Assembly (NCBI RefSeq): GCF_038024065.1
Contig: NZ_CP150667.1
Span: 1,054,001-1,118,000 of the forward strand
Length of the DNA stretch: 64,000 nucleotides
Direction of reading: 5' to 3'
Source: Polaribacter sejongensis
GTDB taxonomy: Bacteria; Bacteroidota; Bacteroidia; Flavobacteriales; Flavobacteriaceae
How positions within the stretch are numbered: the first letter of the stretch is position 1; the number at the start of each line of letters is the position of its first letter. Positions 17,838 to 27,062 of this stretch are shown here, one piece after another. The notes beneath the pieces were generated by a model. It worked only from the letters and a program-made list of their open reading frames with translations. It had not been told where the DNA came from and did not search any database. The position numbers were made by a program, and so were the translations under genes.

Positions 17838-19498
17838 TATTGCTTTATAATTTTAATATTTTTTTGCTGATTTCCTTTTGATATTTTCAACATATAAATA
17901 CCTGTATTCAAAAACGAAATATCAATATTTTTGGAAGTTACTACTGCTTTTTCAAATACTTTTTTTCCTAAAATCGTATAAATTTGAATTGACACATCCT
18001 CAAAATCATCCGTAGAAATGGTAAAACGATCTTGAACAGGGTTTGGAGATATCTTAAAATTGATAAGTTCATCTTGTATTAAAGATAAACTAGCAATATA
18101 ACTATTCAGTGCTGTTTCAAAATTCGGAATTCCATAACCGTGTTGGTCTGTTGGATTCTTAAATTTATCCGCAGATTCGTAAATAGCAGTTTTTAGATAA
18201 TCATTATAATTTTCACCAGATTTTTTTAAGGATGCTTTTAAAAGAAATCCTTCATTCTGATTTAAACAAGCAATTAAACCTGCCATTATGGGCGATGAAA
18301 AAGACGTTCCGCTAGATGAAGTTGTGATTTCTCCTGAACTATAATCTATCAATGCTGGGTTTTGTCCTTGACCTAAAATTTCTGGTTTTACTCTTCCATC
18401 GGATGTTGGTCCGAAAGAACTAAAACTTGCAATATTTCCAGAAGAATTTACCGCTCCAACCGAAATCACAGAAGCTGCATCTGCAGGTGCTCCCATATAC
18501 TTCCATGACTGAGTCCCATCATTACCAACGGCATTTACCAAAAGCAAACCACGTGAAGCACCAATTTCTGCTCCTCTAGAAATAAAAGTAGTTTTACCAT
18601 CCATATCTGCATAGGTATGGTTGTGATTAGGATTGTCATACGTAGTATATCCTAAAGAAGTGTTTATTACGTCAACTCCCAAACTATCTGCTCGTTCTGC
18701 CGCTTCTACCCAAAGTGTCTCTTCTAAAACTGTTTCTGTTTCTGAAATTTCTGATATAAATAAATAAAATTTTGCATCTGGAGCCGTACCAACATATTCA
18801 TCCTTAATATACGCAGCAATTGAAGACAAAACATGGGTTCCGTGACTATTTCTTGTGTAGAAATTATCATTTCTATCAGCAAAGTTATAACCTCCTAAAA
18901 TTTGATTATTATCTCTAATTCTACTAAAAGCATCTAAGGTATTTACATTAGGAAACCCCGCATCTATAATTGCTATTATTTGCCCTTCCCCAGTTAATTC
19001 TTGTTGATGCAAATAATCTCCTTTTAACATTTTAATTTGATTATCGGTTGCACCATAATTAAAATCAGTTAGGGTTTCATTCAACTTATTATAATGATTT
19101 GGAGTTATTGTTTTTCCTTTTGATTTACCGTTTAGATTCAACGATTTATTGGCAAATTCTATAGATGCTATAAAACTATAATTAGACATTAAAGTATTAA
19201 TAGCTGCTACTTCTCCTTGAACATGAACAGCGTTTAACCATTTAGATTTCCCTAAAACAGTAACCGTTTTATCATTATTAAGTTGATTATAATACGCTTC
19301 ATCAACAGGAACATCTTTAGAATCTAAAGGAATATTGAGTTTAGACCTTCTATCTAATGCTCTTTGAGTAAGCATTAAAGTAGGATTACTTAAAAAACTA
19401 GTTTCTTGAGGTTTATCTTTTATAAAAACCCAAACATCTTCTTGTGCTGAAACTTGAAAACAAAAAATTAGACATAAAAAAAGTAGTAATTTCTTCAT
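17837..19498 (-). CDS. T9SS-secreted subtilisin-like (S8) serine protease
   Basis: The 553-residue protein has a signal peptide (about 1-18, ending VSAQ), a prodomain-like region, and the S8 catalytic triad: Asp179 in AIIDAG, His219 in NSHGTHV and Ser399 in GTSFSSP. The C-terminus (about 475-553) is a T9SS type A sorting domain, with ISPNPVQDRFTI and the final NTGIYMLKISKGNQ. It is therefore predicted to be exported through the Por/Spr secretion system to the surface or medium. The start codon lies in the loop of the terminator hairpin behind mnmA. Confidence 0.93.
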   Translation of the reverse strand: MKKLLLFLCLIFCFQVSAQEDVWVFIKDKPQETSFLSNPTLMLTQRALDRRSKLNIPLDSKDVPVDEAYYNQLNNDKTVTVLGKSKWLNAVHVQGEVAAINTLMSNYSFIASIEFANKSLNLNGKSKGKTITPNHYNKLNETLTDFNYGATDNQIKMLKGDYLHQQELTGEGQIIAIIDAGFPNVNTLDAFSRIRDNNQILGGYNFADRNDNFYTRNSHGTHVLSSIAAYIKDEYVGTAPDAKFYLFISEISETETVLEETLWVEAAERADSLGVDVINTSLGYTTYDNPNHNHTYADMDGKTTFISRGAEIGASRGLLLVNAVGNDGTQSWKYMGAPADAASVISVGAVNSSGNIASFSSFGPTSDGRVKPEILGQGQNPALIDYSSGEITTSSSGTSFSSPIMAGLIACLNQNEGFLLKASLKKSGENYNDYLKTAIYESADKFKNPTDQHGYGIPNFETALNSYIASLSLIQDELINFKISPNPVQDRFTISTDDFEDVSIQIYTILGKKVFEKAVVTSKNIDISFLNTGIYMLKISKGNQQKNIKIIKQ

Positions 19499-19520
19499 AT
19501 TCCGAAATTACTACTTTTTT
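19476..19520 (-). terminator. mnmA terminator with the subtilase start codon in its loop
   Basis: The arms at 19504-19520 and 19477-19493 pair perfectly over 17 bases, with a 10-base loop (19494-19503). On the minus strand the 3' arm ends in a run of seven T, as in an intrinsic terminator for mnmA. The loop contains the ATG (19498-19496) of the downstream S8 protease, and the 3' arm encodes its codons 2-8. Confidence 0.75.
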
Positions 19521-19537
19521 ATGATTTTATAAATGTT

Positions 19538-20725
19538 TTAAGAGATAACTCCAGAACCTAATAATTCTTCCTCTTTATACCAAGCGACAAATTGTCCTTC
19601 TTGTATTGCAGATTGTTTGTTTTCGAATTCAACATACAAACCAGATGCTACTTTGTGTAAAACAGCATTTTCTAAAGGTTGTCTGTACCTAATTCTTGCA
19701 TCAACTTGCATGGTTTCTCCAACTTTTAAAGTTAAGTCTTCACGAATCCAGTGCATTTCTTCATTAGAAACAAACAATACATTTCTATACAGTCCTGGGT
19801 GATTTTTGCCTTCTCCGGTATAAATTACGTTTTCTACAACATTGGTTTCTATCACATATAAACCTTCTTTTGTACCACCAACATTTAAACCTTTACGTTG
19901 TCCTTTTGTAAAATAGTGTGCTCCTTGATGCTTACCAACCACTTTACCATCTTCTTTATTGTAAGTAAATTTGGTAGCGTAATATTTTAATTCTTCTTCT
20001 TTGTTTTCAAAAGTAGGAGTTTGTTTTGTGTATTGCTCAAAATCCGTAGGAATCGTTACAATTACCCCTTCTTTAGGTTGTAATTTTTGTTGTAAAAATT
20101 CAGGCAAACGAACTTTACCAATAAAACATAAACCTTGAGAATCTTTCTTTTCTGCCGTAATTAAATCTGCTTCTTTCGCTATTTCCCTAACTTCTGGTTT
20201 TGTTAATTCTCCTATTGGAAATAATGCTTTTACCAATTGTTGTTGAGATAATTGACATAAAAAATAAGACTGATCTTTATTATTATCCTTTCCTCCTAAT
20301 AATTTATAAACCGGTTTTCCGTCTATAACTTCTTCACCTTTTCTACAATAATGACCTGTAGCAACATAATCTGCTCCCAATTTTAAAGCGATGTCCATAA
20401 AAACATCAAATTTAATTTCTCGGTTACAAAGTACATCTGGGTTTGGTGTTCTACCTTTAGAATATTCATCGAACATATAATCTACAATACGTTCTTTATA
20501 TTGTTCACTTAAATCTACTACCTGAAAAGGAATTCCTAATTTTTCTGCAACAATCATTGCATCATTAGAATCTTCTAACCAAGGACATTCATTAGAAATA
20601 GTAACAGAATCATCGTGCCAATTTTTCATAAATAGCCCAATTACATCATACCCTTGTTCCTTTAATAAATGTGCAGTAACACTACTATCTACACCACCCG
20701 AAAGACCAACAACTACTCGTTTCAT
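19538..20725 (-). CDS. mnmA: tRNA-specific 2-thiouridylase MnmA
   Basis: The protein starts at Met 20725 (about 395 residues), matching [15 protein letters not shown] of the family; an in-frame ATG at 20746 would add seven residues without homology. The PP-loop SGGVDSS, the catalytic Cys in [12 protein letters not shown] and the second Cys in GLCFIG are present. It thiolates U34 of Lys, Glu and Gln tRNAs using sulfur from a persulfide relay. Confidence 0.95.
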   Translation of the reverse strand: MKRVVVGLSGGVDSSVTAHLLKEQGYDVIGLFMKNWHDDSVTISNECPWLEDSNDAMIVAEKLGIPFQVVDLSEQYKERIVDYMFDEYSKGRTPNPDVLCNREIKFDVFMDIALKLGADYVATGHYCRKGEEVIDGKPVYKLLGGKDNNKDQSYFLCQLSQQQLVKALFPIGELTKPEVREIAKEADLITAEKKDSQGLCFIGKVRLPEFLQQKLQPKEGVIVTIPTDFEQYTKQTPTFENKEEELKYYATKFTYNKEDGKVVGKHQGAHYFTKGQRKGLNVGGTKEGLYVIETNVVENVIYTGEGKNHPGLYRNVLFVSNEEMHWIREDLTLKVGETMQVDARIRYRQPLENAVLHKVASGLYVEFENKQSAIQEGQFVAWYKEEELLGSGVIS

Positions 20726-20851
20726 TTTTAATTTTTGAGGATGCAAAGGTACACATTAGAAATGGTTTTAACAGATTGAAAGAATTGATAAAGCCATTGT
20801 TTTGTTTTATATAACAAGTTCTTTTTAACAATACACGTAACAAACCGAGAA

Positions 20852-21565
20852 TTAATCTTCTTTTTTACGAGAAAATGTGTTTTTCTTTCTAATTTCTTTT
20901 TCTGAAGCCACTTCTCCATCCATATAATACTCCCAATTACCTACTCTTAATCCATTTTTATAATTTCCAGTTTCTTTTAAAACACCGTCTAATTCAAAAT
21001 ATTTTGCCAATCCATTTAAAGCCCCGTTTTCATACGTAACCTCTTCAATTAAGACTCCTTTATTAGAATATTTACTAACAGTACCGTTTAACAATCCGTT
21101 TTTGTAGGCAGCAAACTCTGTAACTTGACCATCTTGATAATAAATTATTTGCGATCCATCTAATTTTCCATTTTTATAATTTTCTTCCGACATAATTATA
21201 CCATCAGGATAAAAATATTTCCAATTACCAACTCGTTTTCTACCTTTTATAACACCTTCAGTTTCTATTTTTCCTTTTAGAGTGAAAAACTGAACATATA
21301 AAGAATCTGAATTATCAAAAAAAGTTTTTATAACTACTGGATGTTTAGATGTTGTAATGTCATAAAACTTAAAAACACCTACTTCTTTTCCATTTTTAAA
21401 TTGACCAACATAACGAATTCGTTTATTTGGATAATATTTTTTCCAAACACCTACCTTTTCATTGTTAGCATTTACTTGATTAATTTTTTGTGCATTAAAA
21501 TTTTCACTTGTAAAAAAACAAGCAAAAAATAGTAAAATAAAAAACAGTCTTTTTATCTTTATCAT
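20852..21565 (-). CDS. Secreted MORN/YwqK-type repeat protein
   Basis: The 237-residue protein has a signal peptide (about 1-26) and a series of about seven repeats of the form YxxGxxxxxxxYKNGxxxG (for example YYQDGQVTEFAAYKNGLLNG). This is the MORN/YwqK repeat, which forms a beta-sheet ladder. Entries called YwqK-family antitoxin belong here, but there is no toxin partner and a secretion signal makes that role unlikely. The function is unknown. Confidence 0.75.
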   Translation of the reverse strand: MIKIKRLFFILLFFACFFTSENFNAQKINQVNANNEKVGVWKKYYPNKRIRYVGQFKNGKEVGVFKFYDITTSKHPVVIKTFFDNSDSLYVQFFTLKGKIETEGVIKGRKRVGNWKYFYPDGIIMSEENYKNGKLDGSQIIYYQDGQVTEFAAYKNGLLNGTVSKYSNKGVLIEEVTYENGALNGLAKYFELDGVLKETGNYKNGLRVGNWEYYMDGEVASEKEIRKKNTFSRKKED

Positions 21566-21599
21566 TCAAATATAATTTTAAAACAAAGATACATTAATA

Positions 21600-22184
21600 G
21601 TGCCAAAAACAAATCTTCTTTTCGTTACCGAAGAACTCCACAACATGGAAAACCCTAAAAGGGAAAACCGACAAAGAGTTGCTAATATTATTTTAGAAAA
21701 TCCACAATTATTTAAAGAACTGGTTACTATTACGTTTGATACCGAAAATAAAGTATCTATAAAGGCTGCTTGGGTTTTAGAATGGATTTGTACACACCAT
21801 CATTTAGAATGGATTTTACCTCATTTAGATGAATTCACTCTAAAAATTAAAACCTTAAAATTTGATAGTGCTATTAGACCATGTGCTAAAATTTGCGAAC
21901 ATTTAGCTACTGCTTATTATTCTAAAAAAGAAAATACTGTACAAAAGAAACTTACAAATAACCACATAGACAAGATAATAGAAACAGGTTTCGATTGGTT
22001 AATAACACCACAAAAAATTGCAGTAAGAACCTATACAATGAATACTTTGTATTTTTTTGGATTGGAAAAAGAATGGATTCATCCAGAATTAAAACATTTA
22101 ATAGAAACTAAAATTATCCATGAAAGTAAAGGTTGTAAAGCACGTGGAAGAATCATTTTAGAATTGATAGAAAAAAGAGGTTAA
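21600..22184 (+). CDS. Helical-repeat protein of unknown function upstream of purB
   Basis: The 194-residue all-helical protein resembles the HEAT-like proteins found beside purB in Flavobacteriia, sometimes misnamed adenylosuccinate lyase. It has segments such as RENRQRVANIILENPQLFKE and SIKAAWVLEWIC but no purB signature. The start is uncertain: a GTG at 21600 keeps the TEELHNME part that matches relatives from memory, while the ATG at 21645 gives a shorter protein. It is divergent from the YwqK-like gene. Confidence 0.65.
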   Translation: MPKTNLLFVTEELHNMENPKRENRQRVANIILENPQLFKELVTITFDTENKVSIKAAWVLEWICTHHHLEWILPHLDEFTLKIKTLKFDSAIRPCAKICEHLATAYYSKKENTVQKKLTNNHIDKIIETGFDWLITPQKIAVRTYTMNTLYFFGLEKEWIHPELKHLIETKIIHESKGCKARGRIILELIEKRG

Positions 22185-22188
22185 AAAG

Positions 22189-22390
22189 ACACGAATTTCA
22201 CAGATTCCACAAATTTGATTGTTAACAATTGCGTTTTAATTATTTTGGTTGATACTGAATAATCATAAAATATTTGTTTTGAATTAAAAAAATAGCACCA
22301 ACAGAATTAAAAATAAAAAAACAGTGAATTAGGGGCTGTTAAGTTTTAAAAATTCAACTATCTATTTGTGTTAATCCTTGAAATTCGTGT
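22189..22390. repeat. MITE-like element with terminal inverted repeats
   Basis: The ends ACACGAATTTCA (22189-22200) and TGAAATTCGTGT (22379-22390) are perfect 12-base inverted repeats. Similarity continues inward: CAGATTCCACAAAT on the left corresponds to AGGATTAACACAAAT on the right, read in reverse complement. The 202-base element is AT-rich and has no coding potential. Confidence 0.6.
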
Positions 22391-22431
22391 ACAAAAAACA
22401 TCATAAATCTGCTAAATTCACTATTTTTGCA

Positions 22432-22439
22432 ATTAACAA
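22432..22439 (+). promoter_or_regulatory. -7 element of the purB promoter
   Basis: TATTTTTG matches TAnnTTTG and lies 13 bases before the purB ATG, implying a very short 5' untranslated region. A matching -33 TTTG is not obvious. Confidence 0.45.
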
Positions 22440-22451
22440 CATAACGAAAAA

Positions 22452-23795
22452 ATGGAATTAACACAATTAAATGCCATCTCTCCTATTGATGGTCGCTATA
22501 GAGGTAAAATATCAAAATTATCAGATTATTTTTCGGAAGAAGCTTTAATAAAATACAGAGTTCGAGTAGAAATTGAATATTTTATTGCTTTGTGTGAAAT
22601 TCCTTTACCGCAATTAGCAGATTTTAATATCGATTTATTTGACGATTTACGTAAAATTTATATTGATTTTACTACAGAAGACGCTCAGAAAATAAAAGAT
22701 ATTGAAAGCATTACAAACCACGATGTAAAAGCTGTTGAATATTTTATCAAAGAAAAATTTGATGCTTTAGGTTTACAAAAACATAAAGAGTTTATCCATT
22801 TTGGATTGACTTCTCAAGATATCAACAACACCGCTGTTCCACTTTCTATTAAAGAGGCAATGAACGATGTTTATGTACCTCATTATACTGAGCTTTTAGA
22901 GAAGTTACAAGAATTAGTTATTGAGTGGAAAGACATTTCTATGTTGGCAAGAACTCATGGTCAGCCAGCATCTCCAACAAGATTAGGAAAAGAAATAGAA
23001 GTTTTTGTGGTGCGTTTAAAAGCGCAATTCGAATTATTAAATGACATACCAAGTGCTGCAAAATTTGGTGGAGCAACAGGTAATTACAACGCACACAAAG
23101 TTGCATACCCAAGTATAGACTGGAAAGAATTTGGAAGTACTTTTGTACAAGGAAAATTAGGTCTACACCATTCTTTTCCTACAACTCAAATAGAACACTA
23201 CGATCATTTAGCTGCTTTATTTGATAATTTAAAACGTATAAACACTATTATTTTAGATTTAGATAGAGATTTCTGGACATACGTTTCTACAGATTATTTT
23301 AAACAAAAAATTAAAGCAGGTGAAGTTGGTTCTTCTGCAATGCCACATAAAGTAAATCCTATTGATTTTGAAAATTCAGAAGGAAACTTAGGTTTAGCAA
23401 ATGCAATTTTCGAACACCTTTCAGCTAAATTACCAGTATCTCGTTTACAACGTGATTTAACGGATAGTACTGTTTTACGTAACGTTGGTGTACCATTTGG
23501 TCATACAATTATTGCATTTACATCTACCTTAAAAGGATTGAATAAATTATTGTTAAACAAAGAAAAGTTTGCGCAAGATTTAGAAAACAATTGGGCGGTT
23601 GTTGCAGAAGCAATTCAAACAATTTTAAGACGTGAGGCATATCCAAATCCTTATGAAGCATTAAAAGGATTGACGAGAACGAATGCTAAAATCAACCAAA
23701 AATCTATTGCAGACTTTATTGATACTTTAGAAGTTTCATCAGAAATTAAAGAAGAATTAAAAGCAATTACACCAAGTAATTATACAGGTATTTAA
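22452..23795 (+). CDS. purB: Adenylosuccinate lyase
   Basis: The 447-residue protein has the fumarase/aspartase superfamily signature GSSAMPHKVNP near residue 297, TSQDINNT and ARTHGQPASPT. It cleaves succinyl-AMP and SAICAR in purine synthesis, releasing fumarate. The length matches the E. coli-type branch of the family. It is followed after 3 bases by a lipoprotein gene, and may be expressed with it. Confidence 0.97.
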   Translation: MELTQLNAISPIDGRYRGKISKLSDYFSEEALIKYRVRVEIEYFIALCEIPLPQLADFNIDLFDDLRKIYIDFTTEDAQKIKDIESITNHDVKAVEYFIKEKFDALGLQKHKEFIHFGLTSQDINNTAVPLSIKEAMNDVYVPHYTELLEKLQELVIEWKDISMLARTHGQPASPTRLGKEIEVFVVRLKAQFELLNDIPSAAKFGGATGNYNAHKVAYPSIDWKEFGSTFVQGKLGLHHSFPTTQIEHYDHLAALFDNLKRINTIILDLDRDFWTYVSTDYFKQKIKAGEVGSSAMPHKVNPIDFENSEGNLGLANAIFEHLSAKLPVSRLQRDLTDSTVLRNVGVPFGHTIIAFTSTLKGLNKLLLNKEKFAQDLENNWAVVAEAIQTILRREAYPNPYEALKGLTRTNAKINQKSIADFIDTLEVSSEIKEELKAITPSNYTGI

Positions 23796-23798
23796 GCT

Positions 23799-24284
23799 AT
23801 GTTAAAAACAGAACCAAGAAACAAGAATCAAGAATCAAGACAAAAGGATGCTAAAAAACAGTATCCTCTTGTATCTTGTTTCTTGGTTTTATTCAGTATT
23901 ATATTTTTCTCTTGTCAGTCAGATATAAAAGATAACTCAGATCGCTTTAAAAAAGGGGTTTTTGAGATTCCTGCAGGAGATGGATATAGTAAAACAACGA
24001 TCACTAGAAAAGATAGTCTTCAAATTGAAGAGTATGATAAAATCATAAGCATCTCTAATGATAGTACTTATGGAGAAAAAAAGATAAAACATATTGATAC
24101 ATTATATATCAAATGGAAAAATAATTTCTTCTATACTTTAAAAATGAAATCTCCAAAAAAGGAAATTGATAAAGAACCTATCTATGTTCAAATTACGAAA
24201 GTAACAGATAGTTCTTTTAGTTTTTCTGCAAAAATTGGCTTTAGTAAATTTGCTACAGATGGTACTATTTATAAAGTGAAATAG
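23799..24284 (+). CDS. Small lipoprotein of unknown function
   Basis: The 161-residue protein has a long basic N-region, then a hydrophobic stretch (FLVLFSIIFFSC) ending in a lipobox Cys. The rest is polar and strand-rich, with no recognised domain. The first 30 codons overlap a large inverted repeat (23812-23888), so the N-terminus has been formed or reshaped by an intergenic repeat. An alternative start is the TTG at codon 28, which would leave a very short signal peptide. Confidence 0.6.
   Translation: MLKTEPRNKNQESRQKDAKKQYPLVSCFLVLFSIIFFSCQSDIKDNSDRFKKGVFEIPAGDGYSKTTITRKDSLQIEEYDKIISISNDSTYGEKKIKHIDTLYIKWKNNFFYTLKMKSPKKEIDKEPIYVQITKVTDSSFSFSAKIGFSKFATDGTIYKVK
23812..23888. repeat. Long inverted repeat inside the lipoprotein N-terminus
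   Basis: AACCAAGAAACAAGA (23812-23826) and TCTTGTTTCTTGGTT (23874-23888) are perfect 15-base inverted repeats. Inner pairing AGGAT/ATCCT lengthens the hairpin. The left side carries tandem AATCAAG words. Confidence 0.8.
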
Positions 24285-24297
24285 AAAACAAAAACTC

Positions 24298-24612
24298 TTG
24301 TTTAAAAGAATACTTAGCATTTTTTTCCTTTTCCTATTGATGATACCAACTTCAATAGAAATACTGCATGATTTAGCAAATCATGAGCATGCTGTTTGTA
24401 CCTCTATTACAGATCATCACATACATAAACAGCATTTAGACTGTGCTGAATTCCACAAGCAATTAACCGTATTCTCTATGGATTTTACATCTAATTATGA
24501 TGTGATTCCCAAACACTTTTACGCTTCAACTTTTATAGATAAACCACAGAGAATTAAAAAGGTTTATCAATCTATAAAACCTCCTAGAGGCCCACCCTAT
24601 TTTACTATTTAA
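24298..24612 (+). CDS. Small His-rich secreted protein next to a metal-type TonB receptor
   Basis: The 104-residue protein starts at a TTG (24298) and has a signal peptide (about 1-20). It contains many His and some Cys: HDLANHEHAVCT, DHHIHKQHLDCAEFHK. Small His-rich proteins of this type lie upstream of zinc or copper receptors in Flavobacteriia. A role in periplasmic metal binding is inferred. It is 128 bases upstream of the receptor gene. Confidence 0.6.
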   Translation: MFKRILSIFFLFLLMIPTSIEILHDLANHEHAVCTSITDHHIHKQHLDCAEFHKQLTVFSMDFTSNYDVIPKHFYASTFIDKPQRIKKVYQSIKPPRGPPYFTI

Positions 24613-24740
24613 ATATATCATTGTGAAAGAGAAAAGATTGAAAACACCTATTAACTAACTTTCGCAGTGTACCGTATTAAAACCCTTTGTGTTAAAAAGA
24701 CCTAAGGGTCTAAATTAATTTTAATAGTAAAATAACATCA

Positions 24741-27005
24741 ATGAAAACATTTATAAAATTGCTACTTTTAGTAGCAGGGTTTTCTGTGAATGCACAAAAC
24801 AGCATTTCAGGAACTATTACAGATAGCAACAATAATCCATTGGAGCAAGTACAAATTTATGCACAAGAATTGCATAAAGGAACGACAACCAAAGAAGACG
24901 GAAGCTATATTTTAAGAAACATTCCGAAGGGGAAAATAAAAATAACTTTTAGCTATTTAGGGTTTAAAACATTTTATAAAATAATTGAATTTAACAAAGA
25001 AAACATAACTCTAGACATTCAATTACAAGAAAGTCCATTTCACATGGATGAAGTTGTAATATCTGCTCCTTTTAATAAATTACAGTCAGAAAATGTAATG
25101 AAAATAGAAAGCCTTTCTGCTAAATCTATTATTAAATCTGGCGCTACTTCCCTTGTAGAAGGAATTACAAATATCCCTGGAGTTTCGCAAATATCTACGG
25201 GAGGTTCTATAGGAAAACCTGTAATTAGAGGTTTAAGCGGTAATAGAGTTTTAGTCTATACGCAAGGTATTCGTTTAGAAAATCAGCAATTTGGTAGTGA
25301 ACACGGCTTAGGTATTAACGATGCTGGAATAAGTAATATTGAGGTAATAAAAGGACCTGCATCTCTACTTTATGGATCCGATGCACTAGGTGGTGTTTTA
25401 TATCTAATTCCAGAAAAATTTGCGGCAGAAAACTCTAAAGAACTAAATGTTAGTCATCGTTTTTTTGGTAATACATTAGGAACAAATACATCTGTTGGTG
25501 CTAAATTATCTTCAGAAAGCTGGAAATTTTTAGCAAGAGGAACGTATGCAAATCATGTAGATTATAAAATCCCTACGGATGAAAGAGTTACCAACACCCG
25601 TTTTAACGAAAAAGATTTTAAAACAGGAATTGCTTATTCTAAAAATAATTTTACATCAGAGGTTCGTTATAATTTTAACCGATCTAAATTAGGCTTGCCA
25701 GAAGAAGGTGTTGCAGAACAATCTACCAGTAGAACGCTTTTAGAACCTTATCAAGCAATAGACAATCATATTATAAGCTCTCATAATCATTTCTTTTTGG
25801 GCGATTCTAAAATAGATTTAGACTTAGGGTATACTTTTAATGATAGACAAGAATTTGAAGAGCATCATGATGAACATGAAGATGATCATGATCATGATCA
25901 TGGAGAAGAAGAACATGAAGAAGCTGCTTTAAGAATGAAATTAAAAACATTTAGTTATAATGCTAAATATCATTTTCCTAAAATAGGAAATGTTGAAATT
26001 TTAACCGGAGTACAAGGATTACATCAAACAAATACCAACTTTGGAGAAGAGATATTAATTCCTGATGCGACTATAAACGATTTCGGAGTTTTTACCACGG
26101 CTTACTATTCTTGGAATAGAAATACATTACAAGCAGGAGTGCGTTATGATAATAGAAATATAGAAACAGAAAGACACGAAGTTGCACATGAAGAGGAAAT
26201 CCATATTTTTGAAGCAGTTGATAAATCTTATAATAGTTTTACATCTTCATTAGGTTTTAAAACCTCTATAACAGACAATTTTGTAGCAAGAATAAATATA
26301 GCAACTGGTTTTAGAGCACCAACTTTAGCAGAATTATCTTCTAACGGAGTGCATCATGGTACCAATAGATTTGAAAAAGGAAACAACAATCTTACCAATG
26401 AGAAAAATACTCAGTTTGATCTTTCTTTAGAGTATAAAACAGAACATTTTGAGTTGTTTGCAAACGGATTCTATAATTTATTAAACGATTATATTTTTAT
26501 TTCTCCAACAGGAGAAGTTGAAGACGGAGAGCCTGTTTATAGTTACTTACAAGAAGATGCAAAATTATATGGTGGTGAATTTGGTTTTCACTTACACCCT
26601 CACCCTTTAGATTGGTTGCATTTAGAAAGTTCTTTTGAAACCGTAATTGGCGAACAAGATAATGGAGATTACCTACCTTTAATTCCAGCCAATTCTTGGA
26701 AAAACACGTTAAGAACTGAGTTTGACATAAAAAACTGGATGCAACAAGGTTACGCTTCAGTAACTTTAAAAAGTACATTTTCTCAAAATAACATTGGTCC
26801 ATTTGAAACCTACTCACCTAGCTATAACCTAATCAATTTTGGTCTTGGTGGAGACATCACTTTAAATGATATTAAGTTTTCTACAAGTTTATCTGTAAAC
26901 AACCTATTAGACACAAAATATATAAACCATTTGTCTAGATTAAAATCTGATGAAATTTTAAATCAAGGAAGAAATATAATCTTAGGGATTAATTTTAGTA
27001 TATAA
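24741..27005 (+). CDS. TonB-dependent outer-membrane receptor, probably for a metal (ZnuD-like)
   Basis: The 754-residue protein has a signal peptide (about 1-18), a CarboxypepD_reg-like domain (about 20-105, SGTITDSNNNPLEQVQIYA), a plug domain (about 115-225, with VLVYTQGIRLENQQFG and IKGPASLLYGSDALGGV) and a 22-strand barrel. A His/Asp/Glu-rich loop starts at His375 (HHDEHEDDHDHDHG), as in zinc receptors such as ZnuD. It takes up a substrate across the outer membrane using ExbBD-TonB energy. Zinc is an inference from the His loop and the His-rich gene upstream. Confidence 0.9.
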   Translation: MKTFIKLLLLVAGFSVNAQNSISGTITDSNNNPLEQVQIYAQELHKGTTTKEDGSYILRNIPKGKIKITFSYLGFKTFYKIIEFNKENITLDIQLQESPFHMDEVVISAPFNKLQSENVMKIESLSAKSIIKSGATSLVEGITNIPGVSQISTGGSIGKPVIRGLSGNRVLVYTQGIRLENQQFGSEHGLGINDAGISNIEVIKGPASLLYGSDALGGVLYLIPEKFAAENSKELNVSHRFFGNTLGTNTSVGAKLSSESWKFLARGTYANHVDYKIPTDERVTNTRFNEKDFKTGIAYSKNNFTSEVRYNFNRSKLGLPEEGVAEQSTSRTLLEPYQAIDNHIISSHNHFFLGDSKIDLDLGYTFNDRQEFEEHHDEHEDDHDHDHGEEEHEEAALRMKLKTFSYNAKYHFPKIGNVEILTGVQGLHQTNTNFGEEILIPDATINDFGVFTTAYYSWNRNTLQAGVRYDNRNIETERHEVAHEEEIHIFEAVDKSYNSFTSSLGFKTSITDNFVARINIATGFRAPTLAELSSNGVHHGTNRFEKGNNNLTNEKNTQFDLSLEYKTEHFELFANGFYNLLNDYIFISPTGEVEDGEPVYSYLQEDAKLYGGEFGFHLHPHPLDWLHLESSFETVIGEQDNGDYLPLIPANSWKNTLRTEFDIKNWMQQGYASVTLKSTFSQNNIGPFETYSPSYNLINFGLGGDITLNDIKFSTSLSVNNLLDTKYINHLSRLKSDEILNQGRNIILGINFSI

Positions 27006-27022
27006 AAGAGTACAAAGAAATT

Positions 27023-27062
27023 AAAAAAAAGTGCTGAGTTATAAAACTCAGCACTTTTTTTT
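27023..27062. terminator. Bidirectional terminator between the TonB receptor and MFS genes
   Basis: GTGCTGAGTT (27031-27040) and AACTCAGCAC (27045-27054) pair around ATAA. Eight A precede and eight T follow, suiting both convergent genes. Confidence 0.9.

Noticed and set aside
20852..21565. Antitoxin label for the YwqK-like protein
   Set aside because: It has a signal peptide and no toxin gene beside it; only the MORN-like repeats are supported.
22452..22500. GTG or earlier start for purB
   Set aside because: The ATG at 22452 follows a -7 element at 22432-22439 and matches the family N-terminus.
24661..24740. Riboswitch upstream of the TonB receptor
   Set aside because: The hairpins are short and do not match any class I know; kept only as a remark in the receptor finding.
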